Source: Lunularia cruciata (Eukaryota > Streptophyta > Marchantiopsida > Lunulariales > Lunulariaceae). Taken from it: a DNA stretch of 64,000 bases. The notes below the pieces were generated by a model, which saw only the letters and a list, made by a program, of their open reading frames with translations, did not search any database and was not told the DNA's origin. A program made the position numbers and the translations under genes. This document shows positions 1-9,924 of the stretch, piece by piece; the stretch's first letter is position 1, and each line of letters starts with the position of its first letter. The stretch covers positions 16,522,744-16,586,743 of the forward strand of contig OX419759.1 of assembly GCA_948567375.1 (NCBI GenBank), read 5' to 3'.

Positions 1-373
1 TGATGCAACTGATGTGGTTAGAAGAGAAAAAGGACAATGCAATGCAAACCATGAAGGAAGTGCAAGAATAGAGGAAGATCAGGCTTGATAAGCCAATCAA
101 GCTTGTGACTATTTAGGAAGGTGATTTGGTGCTGTTATATGACAATTGCCAAATATTTTTTCCAGGCAAACTACATTTGTGGTGGATAGTGCCATATCAT
201 ATTGTGCACATATATGCCAATGGCTCTATTCAACTTGCAGACTTGGAAGGCAATCCTTTTGCCACTTGAGTAAATGGGTGGAGAGTTAGAAAATATTGGA
301 CCACGGACCCAACTTTGTATAAAGAACTGGTTGTTGGTGTTCATAGGGATGCTCACATTTGAGGAAGGGGGTA
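1..373 (+). pseudogene. Ty3/gypsy integrase C-terminal remnant (non-chromodomain lineage)
   Basis: In one frame with a few stops the stretch reads as the end of a gypsy pol polyprotein: GDLVLLYDN, then FPGKLHLWW, then a segment ending NGSIQLADLEGNPF and VNGWRVRKYW. This matches the integrase C-terminal region of non-chromodomain (Tat/Athila-like) Ty3/gypsy elements, which normally helps integration-site binding. The rest of pol lies outside the window to the left. Stops occur near 70, 115 and 268, so it cannot be expressed intact. It is followed at once by a purine tract and a TG start of a probable 3' LTR. The family call rests on the motif order; the lineage is inference. Confidence 0.7.
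361..373 (+). other. Polypurine tract before a 3' LTR
   Basis: GAGGAAGGGGGTA sits directly before TGTGGTACCCACA, the usual arrangement of plus-strand primer tract and LTR start in Ty3/gypsy elements. It follows the integrase remnant by about 50 bases, as expected. Confidence 0.6.
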
Positions 374-1060
374 TGTGGTACCCACATTTTTTGGTTTTGG
401 ATAGTTTCAAGGAAATTTTGAAGAAGAAGTATGTTAGTAAAGCCTAAGGAGGGCTAAACGGGAGAGATATAAGAAAAAGTGTGTATTTGGGCCCAAACCT
501 GAAGTCGACCTCTGCGTCAAGACCAAAGGACCTGGGATGGACAAAAGAGGAAGACAAAGAAGGAGACTTCATATTGAGCAAGGTAGTCTGATCCAAACAA
601 CCTGGAACAAACTTCTTTGGAGTTGGCAAATCAAGAAAGTACATGGGAAGAAAGTAATGACCTTGGGATCAAGAAGTTCTTGATAGTGATAGGAAACAAC
701 CCCATAGAAATTGGTGATTGGAGCAGAGAACGACTAAAGAGTGACTGATCAACACAAGACTATAAAATTGAGAGTTTTGCAAGGAAGCAACGCAATGTCC
801 AGATGCTACCCTATACCTATTCAGATTTGATCCAAAGTAATGCAAATTGAAAAGCCACAGGACGACGAGTGGGTTAGGATCTCGGGAACGATCTTCCACA
901 AGAAGAGGGTGAGGAAAAACACGATGGCCCCAAAAGTGAGTAAGAAAAGTGCAGTGAGGGGACTTGCAATTCATAGATTAGAAGTTGTAGCACAGATCAA
1001 GGTCTTGGTGAGACTTTGTATCACGTTCTTGGCCTAGAACTGGAACTTCAATTTTCTAGG
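374..1060 (+). repeat. Probable 3' LTR or LTR fragment of the upstream gypsy element
   Basis: The left edge is set by the purine tract and the TG dinucleotide at 374. The right edge is not visible because no partner LTR lies in the window, so the end given is only where the next coding-like sequence begins. Short ORFs in this stretch show no recognisable protein. Confidence 0.35.
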
Positions 1061-1076
1061 TTTCATGGTAGAAATT

Positions 1077-1942
1077 GCAGCGAGCAATTCCAAGGGTGGG
1101 CCAAATCATGAGGGGAAGAGAGGAAATCCGGCTTGATGGACTGAGTCAGATTGGAGAATAGTCTTGGGGAGAGAGGTAGGAGAGGAAGGAGGTACCATCT
1201 CCTATCGGAAGTGTGATGCTTTAGAAGAGACTACCAAGGTGAGAAACTTGTTCAATCAACCTCACACCAAGAATGGATATAAGGTGGATAGTTATAGAGA
1301 CCCCGAGAGGAGAGGGATTGTAAGCATGATGATGGCATTGTTCAAGCCGGAGCAAACCACCTATGTTATGATGCAACAAGCGGTGTTCTTTCACCAAATG
1401 TTTGCAGGAGAGGCAGTAGATTGGGTGAAATGTCTACATTAGCAAGTGGGGTAGATGATTTTGGGTTGGAGGATGAACATGCCACCGCATTATTTTGTGC
1501 CCTTTGCAGCTCATTTCTATTTTGGATTGAGCTTGCTAAACCTTTGGAAGAAAGAAACCAAATGTGCTCATACTTTCATCCAGATCTATGGAAGGAGGTG
1601 GAGGTGGATGCAAATGAACAATATTACATAGAGAGGGTGCGTGATGGGGATAAGTACTACAAGAAAAATGGGAAAGAGAGAATTTTAGCAATTGACACCC
1701 CAAGTGCCAGGAAGAGAACTAAGCCTGAAAGTTGCCTTGCAACAATTCAGCCACAGAAGCTTAACCCAACGGTAGTGATGGTGAAAATGAAGGAATCCAT
1801 GCTAGAATCCAAAGAAGAGTTTGATGGGGAAACCAGATCAAAGGGTGAAGCATTGGGAGAAGAAGAAGAGTTCACCCTGCAAAGTGAAGAATCGAGTAGT
1901 GGCAGTGAAGGCAAGGCAAAGGTTCAGCAAACCCAAAGGTAG
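1077..1942 (+). pseudogene. Family E ORF, N-terminal part (unrecognised retroelement-like protein)
   Basis: Two overlapping frames (1164-1442 and 1421-1942), broken by one frameshift near 1440, give about 260 codons. I do not recognise the protein. A segment containing FKPEQTTYVMMQQAVFF, then the VDWVKCL region, is matched by a second copy near 44.1-44.2 kb in this window (FKPK, TTYLTNGQAIFF), so this is a repeated family rather than a host gene. The C-terminal third is acidic and serine-rich (EEEEF, EESSSGSEGK). No zinc knuckle, protease or RT motif is seen. It could be a gag-like or accessory ORF of a large retroelement; that is inference. Confidence 0.5.
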
Positions 1943-1966
1943 ATGATGGATACAAGGAAGCCAAGC

Positions 1967-3332
1967 CTAAAAGTCTCTACGATTGAATGGAGAGGTGAGA
2001 AGAAGAAGGAAGAAGAAGTCTTGACACAACCATGAATTGCAAGAGGAAAGAACAATGTGCAAGCAGCCGAGGTGGAGCCCTACAAAGTTATCATGGAAGA
2101 GAAGGAGAGCTCGGATGGAGAAACCTTGATAATACAAAGATCGTGACTTTGGAGTAAGGTGCAAGGAGTGTTGCCTAAAGAGGAAGATGAAGGCCAAGAC
2201 GATGACAAGAAATGTGACGGAGTGGAGTATTTGTCAAAATTTGTGTGTCTGATGTTGGCATTCCTATAGCAGAAGAAAGTAGAGATGGTGAGTGCCAATC
2301 TCAATGTGCACAATGAGTTGGCAGTAGTAAAGAAATGGAGTGCAGAAACCTTGTTGTTAAGAAGTAAGCTAATGAGAGTAGAGATAGAAGCCAAAGAACT
2401 TTGGGTTGAGGAGATTCTTCAAAGTAAGCACTTTGAAGTAATGAGGGAGGATTTAGTAAAGTGTTGCAAGGAGGCAAAGGAGATGACAACATTGGTTGCA
2501 ATGATGAAGGGAGAAATTGCTAATGTGCAAGTAGAGTTAATACACTCAAAGGCAAGTATAGCAGTAATGGAGCAGGAATTGAATTGGAACACTTAAGAAG
2601 AAGGCCGTTGAGAAAGATCAAGCCTGGCAAAGGGAGTTAACTAAGCATGGTAGAGAAGAAGATTGGTTGAGTGGATTGGTGAAGGTGGCAAAAGAGCAGA
2701 TTACTGTGAATCAAAAAGAGAGGGTGGCAATGAAGGCTGAATTTGAAAATGAGCTCCAAATGTATTGAAATGAATTGGAGGAAGAAAGGAGGAAGGAGAG
2801 GCTCAAGATCACCAAAGAAGCCAATGATGTAGTCAGGGTGGTAAATGAAATCAAGGCAATGCTGAGCACAAAGGTTGAAGGTAAATTGGAAGAAGCCAGA
2901 TTGCACGAGTTGAAATTGTTGGTGCAAGAGAAAGGCGAAGGACACGGAGTTGAACAATTTATTAATTCATCTACAAGAACCCGTAGATAGGAAGATGTTA
3001 GAAGTGGGAGATAATGTTTGTCTCAAATTGGATCTTGTAGGACTGAGTTAGAAAAACTTTGTAGTGAAGTACAAGAAGTTAAAAGACCCAAAGTAGCCAA
3101 AGTAGGAGTGCAAGTGTCTTTGGAGTTGTCATTTGAGACATTAGAGAAGAATGGGTCAGGAGGAAAAGAGTTAGATAGATTACCCACTAGTGCAATCATA
3201 GTTTGTAGTGAAGACATTGTGGAAATAGAAGACTTAGGAATAAAATTAAATAGACCCAAAGATGGAGAAATTCTTGAAGGAACATTGGGTTTGGAGGCCA
3301 AAGTTGAGGTTGACATTGGATCGGAAAAGTAA
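1967..3332 (+). pseudogene. Family E ORF, coiled-coil part
   Basis: Three frame fragments (2285-2596, 2775-2990, 3018-3332) encode Lys/Glu/Leu-rich heptad-like sequence, for example LRSKLMRVEIEAKELWVEEI and EEARLHELKLLVQEK, typical of long coiled coils. The last 100 codons are acidic. The same segment occurs at 47.1-47.3 kb (KAELHELNLQVK) and, reversed, near 43.2-43.4 kb. Frameshifts and stops near 2596 and 2767 break it. A coiled coil suggests a structural or oligomerising product, but no function can be assigned. The open frames on the other strand here are shadows of this one. Confidence 0.5.
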
Positions 3333-3334
3333 CA

Positions 3335-4112
3335 GTTTTGAGATTTGAAATGGTAGATATGAAGTGGTGCATTTTCATTTTGGATCTGCAAGTAGGAAGA
3401 GTTGTTGTAGAATGGTATAGTTGTTAGTAATTATCAATTGCTTACTATTTAAAGGAGGCATTTGTAGTGTTGTGTTGTTCAATATTCATAATTTTTGAAG
3501 ATAGATAAAGCAAAGTGCTAATTTTAGTGCTTGTTGCTTGAGCTTGATTCCAAGTATCAATTCCATATTCGTGTTTGTGAGTGTGTGAAGAATCTCAAAG
3601 TGCAAATTAGTGTGCTTGTTGGATGTTGGATTCCACAGCCTTGATCTTCATTCTATGTGTTTGATCCTAAGTGAAAGGCAGTCGAAGCAATGCCTTGACA
3701 GATCTGAGAGAATTGTAGTGTTGGTAGTATTCTACAATTGTAAGTGCAGCATGGTGTTGATGTGAAGCAACTTTGATTGAGGAAGTTGTGCCTTCATTGG
3801 AGGGGTGGAACAAAATTCTGAGGCAAAGTCATTTTAGAGTGAAGTGCCATCTTTGGGAGAATCTGAATCATCACAATCAAGATTGTTTGTAAAGATTTGA
3901 TGAAGTTGTGATTATGGGTGACAAATTGTTGTGACAAGACTATGAATCAGTGCTTGTTACTCTCTTTTGGATGTGGTTTCTACTGAGAGATTAAAGATGA
4001 AACCAAGAACTAAGATTTTTATTGTTTGACTTCATATTTGACCCATTCTGAATCGTATCTCTAAAGGAACAAACTTTACTTACTTGATTACCGCAAAAGT
4101 GATATTTGCTGG
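3335..4112 (+). repeat. LTR-like 3' region of family E copy 1
   Basis: There is no coding potential. Blocks such as GCAATGCCTTGA followed by AGATC near 3690, and the end block AAAGGAACAA near 4070, recur in the same order at 47.97 kb and 48.31 kb after the second family E coiled coil. That identifies this stretch as the LTR or 3' UTR of the family. Exact ends are not defined: the right end is cut by the older gypsy remnant that starts about 4115. Confidence 0.45.
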
Positions 4113-4114
4113 GT

Positions 4115-4779
4115 TGTCACATTGAGCTTCTAGTGGACCACCAAGCATGAAGGAGCATTCAAGAAGCTGAAACATATGGTGTCTTTAAGACCCATCCTTC
4201 AACCATATGATTTTTAGCTACCTTGTGTGGTTGATTTTGATGCTTCTAACTTTGCAATTGGAGTAGTGTTGCAACAAGAATTTCCAAATGGACTACATCC
4301 CATTGCCTTTGTGTCTTGCCAACTAAATAAAGCTGAAATAAATTACTCTCCTGAAGATCTGGAACAACTTGCAATGGTATATGCCACAAAGGTATGGAGG
4401 CATTATCTCTTGGGGAAACAAGTGATCATGCAAACTGATCACAAACCATTGTTGCAGACCTTACACTTGGAACACATGAAGAGTTGATATCATTGATGGG
4501 AGGAGCAAACTCAAATTTTTTGACATCAAACTTGAGTACAAACCAGGTCGGTTCCATGTCATTGCTGATGCTCTATCACAATGACCTGATTTGAATTCTC
4601 TGCTTCTCATCACGGTGGCAATTATAACGATGACAATTGACTCCAAGTTCAAAATGAGTTTTGGTCAGCTCTACAACAAGATCCCTTCTTCCAAATGGTA
4701 CATGGTCATCTTACAACATGTGACAAGGAGTACAACACCTGTTCTTTCAAGGAAGGCCTTCTATTCCATGAGGACCGGA
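4115..4779 (+). pseudogene. Element H pol, left part: RT thumb, RNase H and start of integrase
   Basis: Reads WTTKHEGAFKKLK, then DFDASNFAIGVVLQQE, HPIAFVSCQLN, LAMVYATKVWRHYLLGKQV and TDHKPL: the RT connection and RNase H domain of a Ty3/gypsy polyprotein. This domain degrades the RNA strand during reverse transcription. Next comes a stretch reading QQDPFFQ and CSFKEGLLFHEDR, the run-in to the integrase zinc domain. Stops occur at about 4218 and 4486. The frame is cut at 4779 by element A and resumes at 16081 in the same codon phase, so the two halves are one gene split by insertion. RT proper is missing to the left. Confidence 0.85.
4775..4779 (+). repeat. Left target-site duplication of element A (CCGGA)
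   Basis: CCGGA precedes the TG of the 5' LTR and is repeated at 16076-16080 right after the last CA of the displaced 3' LTR. A 5-bp duplication is usual for Ty3/gypsy integrase. Confidence 0.9.
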
Positions 4780-5519
4780 TGTAATACCACAAGCTAGCTA
4801 TATGATTTAGATTTGAAATTTGGTTTGGTAACATCTTGAATGATGTTATACATGATGGTCAAAATAGATCAGATAGAAGTATCACCAAAAGATTACTTTT
4901 ACTAATAGAGCAAAAACCAAAATAGACTTGAGAACCTTAGAACCAATAGCTAGACATATTATTTGAAGGTGAGAATTGGTTTGGTAACATCTAGAAGGAT
5001 GTTACACATGATGGACTAAACATATCAGAACTAGGTATCACCAAAAGGGGACTTCTACCAATAGAGTAGGAACCGAAATATGCTTGAAATCTTTGAAGGC
5101 AATTTTGAAGGCCTAAATGGATGAATTAAGCCTCAAAAATGTGCATATTCTCCCCCCCCCACCCACTGGAAAAATGGCTAGCCTTATTTCCTCCTTGGTT
5201 TGTCTCGTCGAGAGCTTTCCAACGATACCTTACTCACGTGATTCTAAGACTCCTACAAGAAGATTCCCTAAAAGATTCCCTCCGATCAAAGTTTATTTGA
5301 CCAACTAGATAGGACCTAGACCAACATGTCACCCATCCAAGTAATCCAAGGGTGGAGCTTGATGACACGTCACCTATCGGTGTGCCTAATCTTATGGTGG
5401 AGCTTCCTTGGAGGAGATTCTCTTTGTCTATGTAATAAAGAGAAGGTGCTCCTTTGGGGCACCAAATGTTGAGTGTGTAATCTGTGTTTTCTCTCTTCTC
5501 TGGTCCTCGGAGTGTTACA
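4780..5519 (+). repeat. 5' LTR of element A (740 bp)
   Basis: Starts TGTAATACC and ends GTGTTACA. Its first 156 bases after the start are tandemly duplicated (4792-4947 and 4948-5103, both beginning AGCTAG and sharing GGTTTGGTAACATCT). Six LTRs of this family lie in the window: here, 11322 with 15865, 18927, 25898, and reversed at 49039 and 56068. A run of ten C bases lies at 5151-5160. The LTR should carry promoter and polyadenylation signals. Confidence 0.9.
5428..5440 (+). promoter_or_regulatory. Degenerate LTR-A TATA box
   Basis: CTATGTAATAAAG here corresponds to CTATATAATAAAG in the 3' LTR (15984-15996) and in the copies near 19.4 and 26.5 kb. The conserved site lies about 90 bases before the LTR end and is the probable promoter TATA box; this copy has lost it by one A to G change. 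Confidence 0.5.
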
Positions 5520-5535
5520 ATGGTATCTGAGTGAG
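5520..5535 (+). other. Primer-binding site of element A
   Basis: ATGGTATCTGAGTGAG follows the LTR end by zero to one base. It resembles the TGGTATCAGAGC site complementary to the 3' end of initiator methionine tRNA that primes minus-strand synthesis in many plant LTR elements, with two or three changes. Confidence 0.7.
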
Positions 5536-5659
5536 TGTTTTAGTCCAAGAGAGTGGATCACCCCTCTTGGAAGAGCATGAACTACTGAAACTGAGTAATT
5601 TGAGGTAGAGAACGTAGAGTAATTGTTAGACTTATGAAGGACTTTAGAGAGCAGACGGG

Positions 5660-6091
5660 ATGGATGCACCGGGAGGCCAATTTCCCGCACCTAGCTTTCT
5701 ATTCCTGAATCCATTCTATATCAAGGTTATGTACATCCAGTGTGAGCAAATGAGGGTATCGCTAGTTTATCACTGTGGCGTAGAATTCATGGATAGGGTG
5801 ATGAACTCACCAAACCTGGTGATTCTACCTGTGGTGATATATGATAGAGAGTGGGATATGACAATCTACATTCTATTATGATAATATGGATGTGAATGTC
5901 CCAAATCCTCTCCCTTTCAACACTCAAGTTGAAATCCGTTATGTAGTGAGACCAAAAGTGATGTTTAGAGATTTTGTGGTTAGTAATTTTGGCGAGGAGT
6001 ATTATCAACGAGTGATAGCTTCTGAGGTCCCAATGGTAGTTCCAATAGTTTGTGCGCCTTCTAGAGTGATCATATTGACTCTGTATTGAAG
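5660..6091 (+). pseudogene. Leader ORF upstream of gag in element A
   Basis: Two frames, 5660-5881 and 5886-6089, probably one ORF of about 140 codons with a frameshift at about 5880. The first half begins MDAPGGQFPAPSFLF; the second contains EIRYVVRPKVMFRDFVV and a hydrophobic end. I recognise no domain. Its place between primer site and gag fits an untranslated leader or a small accessory ORF. No second copy is present in the window to test conservation. Confidence 0.35.
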
Positions 6092-6632
6092 TAGACATTA
6101 GCAATTGAGTGTTGCAAGAACCATGGATCCACAATTGCAAGAGCTGGTGTAAGGAATGCAAGGGATGTTGAATGAATTTCAAGAGATTAAGATGACCATG
6201 GAGACATTACAAAGTCAAGTGCAAATCCTCAAGAACAATCAAGCCATGCAAGGAGAAGAGTCGTCTCAAAACCCGGTAGCTACGACTGAAGTACTTGGAG
6301 AGGCATGCCTACAAACCCTATCAATGATGAAGCCACATTGCTACTCTGGATGAAGAAGACCTGCAACATCAAGCCTTACAAGGGGCGGCGTATGATGGGA
6401 GTAGTAGAAAATTGGATCTCAAGAATGAACCGATATTTCCGATTGTTCTCAATAGAGATCACGGAGCATGCTGCAGGTGTGTTTGCATGTGAGTACTTGA
6501 CCAATAAAGCCCTCACATGGTATGATGCTTGGGAGCAATCCATGTTGGCAGAAGGGAGGTCACGTGGACAACAATGCAAGAAGGATTGTTGAAGAATTTC
6601 CAATTGGTGGATTCTGTACAAATGGCTCGAAC

Positions 6633-7324
6633 TATAACACCCATTTATGCATGTGTGTGGTATTGTGATATTTAGCTTGGTATTACAAGTACTTAAGAGA
6701 TATTATTTATATAAAGATAAAGGATGGTTCTATATTAGTCATGGTTAGCTAAAGTTAGTCATAGCTAAGATAGAGGGGACCTTACTTTAGAGGATGTAGA
6801 AAAGATGAGCACCACTATTTTGGATTTTAGTGTGTTGACTTGCTATTATTCCGAGGTGTTTGGCTTTGAGGAAAGAGTTGAGAACTCTTGGGCCCGCAAG
6901 CTTTTTTGTTTTGGATTCTTCTATAGTCCAAGGATAGCCCATGTGAAGGAATCCTTGACTTAGTGGTTGGGTCAAGGTAAGACCACATGCTTAGTGGAAT
7001 ATGCCCATGTGAATGGATATTCCTTTCTACTTTTTGACTTCACTTGAATTTTAGTCTAGTAACTTGAGTTACTACGATAATTAGTAACTTTGGTACATAA
7101 CTATTTCACAAGTATATAAACAAGGGGTGAGGAGGTACTCATTATCCTTTCATTTGCAACTATCTCTCTCTCATTGAGTTCTCTAGTGAGCAATGTCTTG
7201 AGTCTTGGAGTGTTAGCCTTGGAGGAGTTTGATGGAGTTTGGGTCCCTTGCTTTCTTAGTCCTTGGTGCGCTACCATAATAGCCATCAGAGGTTCATCTT
7301 GAGTGAGAGACAGGCCGGCTCACA
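6633..7324 (+). mobile_element. Solo LTR B1 (692 bp) inside element A gag
   Basis: Starts TATAACACCC (TGTAACACCC in sister copies) and ends GGCTCACA. GAAC lies on both sides (6629-6632 and 7325-7328). The boundaries match the shared ends of copies at 15134, 53328 and 57142. A TATA box, TATATAAA, is at 7113-7120, followed by a pyrimidine-rich CTCTCTCTC leader, as expected of an LTR promoter. No internal B sequence is seen, so this is a solo LTR, usually the product of LTR-LTR recombination. Confidence 0.85.
7113..7120 (+). promoter_or_regulatory. TATA box of LTR B1
   Basis: TATATAAA in the context CACAAGTATATAAACAAGG. The site is TATATAAA in copy B3, TACATAAA in B2 and TATGTAAA in B4, so it is conserved with decay. 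Confidence 0.55.
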
Positions 7325-7890
7325 GAACTCGACTATGGGGATTGAGACAAAAGAATAGCGTAGAAGAGTATGTGGAGGCATTTTTGGATCTACAAGTTGC
7401 AATAACCGACATGAGTCTAGCAAAGGCTCTCGACAATTTCAAACAAGGGTTAAAGGAGCAGATTCACCAAGAAGTCATGGTGAAAAATCCTCACATGGTA
7501 TTTGAAGCCATTGCTTGTGCGCAGAGAATAGCAAGAGCATTGGGTGGAGGTGAAGGAGTAGTTCCACCTCAACATTATTGGGTAGAAATGCCACATATGG
7601 GTGGACCAGAATTGAGTAACCTTTGATTTCAAGATCAAGGAGCACGACCACTTCAAGGGGAGTGTGGACGGGTAGAAGAACAAATAGATGGAGTCCCATG
7701 AGGAGAAGGAACTCAAGGAGAACAACGCCGTTGTTACAATTGTGGCCGTATTGGGCACATATCTACCAACTGTTGTACTTGTTTCCCTAAAGGTCCTTGG
7801 CCTTTGTACATGCAATCTTTGAACAACATGGAGAAGCGCATTGAAGAGGAGGAGGTGGAAATCACTTCCAAAAACAAAGATTGCCAATAA

Positions 7891-8469
7891 ATGTACCTTG
7901 TGGCCTTACTGGCTCAATAAGGAAGAAGAGAAGTGAGGGAAGGAAGAAGACTAATGCGCAAAGATCCCGAAAGGCAACCTCACAATTAATTGTTGTGAAT
8001 GGAGTCCTAGAAGGCAATCAAGTGAGAGTATTAATGGATCCGGGAGCAATAGAGAATTTCTTATCTTGCTCTGTTGCAATAAGATTGGGAATGGATCTAG
8101 AGAGTGATAGGAGTGAAGAAGTAGAGTTGTCTAACGGGCAACAAAGAGGATTGAATCATTACCTAGACGGGTAACACTCTTTGTAGGAGAATATCAGGAA
8201 GCAATTGAGTGGCAAGTGATACAATTAGCTCGTTATGATGCAATCTTAGGCATGCCATGGATGGAGCATTACAACCCTGTGGTAGATTGGAGGAATAAAG
8301 TAGTGAGAACCTACCAATGGTCAATCATTGGGGTTAAAGAAAAATCACCCAAGCAGGATCTGCCTCTATACGTCATAGGGATGGCAATTGTCTGTAAGAC
8401 CGATAGATGTTTCATGGGTCTAATAAAAGAAGTCCAGAGTGCACAACTTGATGGACAAGTTCCTAAAGT
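7891..8469 (+). pseudogene. Element A protease
   Basis: A basic run-in is followed by LIVVNGVLEGNQVRVLMDPG, the aspartic protease core that in gypsy elements normally reads D-S/T-G-A. Here the catalytic Asp (codon 8037-8039) is kept but the next residue is Pro (DPGA). About 80 residues later, VIQLARYDAILGMPWMEHYN and PVVDWRNKVV give the C-terminal flap and conserved LGMPW motif. A frameshift or stop near 8172 separates the two halves. The protease would have matured the Gag-Pol polyprotein. Confidence 0.8.
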
Positions 8470-9918
8470 TTGAGAGTTGTGGTGGATGAATTTCAAGATG
8501 TCTTTCCTAATGATCTACCCTCAAGATTACCACCAAAAAGGAGAGTAGATCATAAAATTGAGACACTCACGGGGAAGACACCTCCTTGTAAGGCACCATA
8601 CCGCCTATCACCTCATGAGTTCGAGGAGTGTAAGACTCAAATTGAGGAGATGCTATAGAAGTGGTTCATCCAACCTAGCATATCACCATATGGAGCTCTT
8701 GTCTTGTTTATGAAGAAGAAGGATGGTATAATGCGCATGTATATTGACTATCGAGATCTCAATCAGCAAACAGTGAAGAACAAATACCCCTTACCTCGCA
8801 TAGATGACCAGTTTGATCAACTCCATGGAGCGAGATACTTCACCAAATTGGACTTGCGGAGCGGTTACAATCAAATCTGAATTGCAAAGAAGGATGTGTA
8901 CAAAACTACCTTTTGAACCAGGTATAGTCACTTCAAGTATCTTGTGATGCCTGTTGGCCTCACCAATGCAGCTGCCACTTTCATGAGTCTAATGAATGAT
9001 ATATTTTGTCCATACTTAGATAAGTCTGTTATTGTCTTCTTGGATAATATCTTAGTATATAGTAGCACAATGACGGAACACAAATAATATCAACGAGAAG
9101 TCCTCTAGATTCTAAGATAGAATCAATTGTATGCCAAAATCTCAAAGTACGAGTTTTGCAAGTCTGAAGTAGACTACTTGGGGCATAGAGTAAGTGCAGA
9201 GGGCATTCAAGTATTAATAGATAAAATAGAGGTCATTCAAAAATGGCGTGCCCCAAAAGATCAGACTCAACTCAAGAGCTTCTTGGGGTTGACGGGATTC
9301 TATCGTAGATTTGTCAAGGACTTCTCCAAGGTTGCACAGCCTTCAACGGCACTACTTGGCAAGGGGAAGAAGTGGACATGGGGAACAGCACAAGAGTTGG
9401 CCTTTCAAAAATTGAAAGCCGCCTTGCTACAGACACCAAGCTTGAAGTGGTATGACCCAAAATGACCAATCGAGTTGGCTATAGATGCATCAGGCATAGC
9501 AATAGGAGCAGTCCTACAACAAGAGTGGCATGACGGATGGCATCCAATTGCATATTTCTCTCAAAAGTTGTTATCGGCAGAGTGCAACTACCACACCACC
9601 AAACGAGAAGAGCTGGCCATTGTTCTGGCAACCAAGCATTGGAAGCACTATCGGGGCAAGAAAGCATTTGTAGTAGAGATAGACCACAAACCTCTAGTCT
9701 ACCTTGAGACACAAAAGGATCTATCTCATCGCCAAATTTGGTGGGCAGAGTGGCGACAATGCTTCAACATATCAATCACCTATGTGGAAGATAAGAAGCA
9801 ACTTGCAAATGCATTCACCCATATGCCAATGGCAAACAACTTGGTGGCAAAGGTTAAGATTAACCCTAAATTCTGGCCAGAGATTCTGGCTACTACAAAA
9901 ACTGATCCCAGATTGTAG
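8470..9918 (+). pseudogene. Element A reverse transcriptase and RNase H
   Basis: One continuous frame with seven in-frame stops and no frameshift. RT begins [74 protein letters not shown] and [13 protein letters not shown] follow in canonical order. The catalytic [YF]xDD motif reads FLDN (codons 9037-9048): the second aspartate has become asparagine, which should abolish polymerisation. Thumb: FLGLTGFYRRFV. RNase H follows: LAIDASGIAIGAVLQQEW, HPIAYFSQKLL, LAIVLATKHWKHY, EIDHKPL. The stops are spread through RT, so decay followed loss of function. Confidence 0.93.
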
Positions 9919-9924
9919 AAGCGC

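Larger units (their letters stand above)
6123..7890 (+). pseudogene. Element A gag (capsid and zinc knuckle), interrupted by solo LTR B1
   Basis: The likely start is the ATG at 6123 (MDPQLQELV, then a stop). A coiled segment (EIKMTMETLQSQVQILK) leads into the capsid region: WISRMNRYFRLFSI, ALTWYDAWEQ, then after the LTR insertion TRLWGLRQKNSVEEYVEAF and AIACAQRIARALG. A CCHC zinc knuckle (CYNCGRIGHISTNC) lies at 7732-7773 and would bind genomic RNA. LTR B1 (6633-7324) plus one copy of its 4-bp duplication totals 696 bases, a multiple of three, so the coding phase is kept on both sides. Other damage includes a stop at 6150 and a frameshift near 6300. Confidence 0.85.

Noticed and set aside
444-3332. 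An envelope-like gene after the gypsy integrase
   Set aside because: No signal peptide, no transmembrane anchor, and an LTR start lies between integrase and the ORF; the protein is a coiled coil.
3023-3391. 122-codon minus-strand frame
   Set aside because: It is the complement of the acidic end of family E; Ser/Pro-rich shadows are expected opposite Lys/Glu-rich coding DNA.
5151-5160. Run of ten C bases as a possible G-quadruplex site
   Set aside because: A single homopolymer, shortened in other LTR-A copies; likely slippage or sequencing-sensitive.
5787-6182. 131-codon minus-strand frame over the leader of element A
   Set aside because: It overlaps the plus-strand leader ORF and gag start, has no recognisable content and is best explained as a shadow.
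7450-7887. 145-codon minus-strand frame over gag of element A
   Set aside because: It lies opposite the gag zinc-knuckle region, which is clearly coding on the plus strand.
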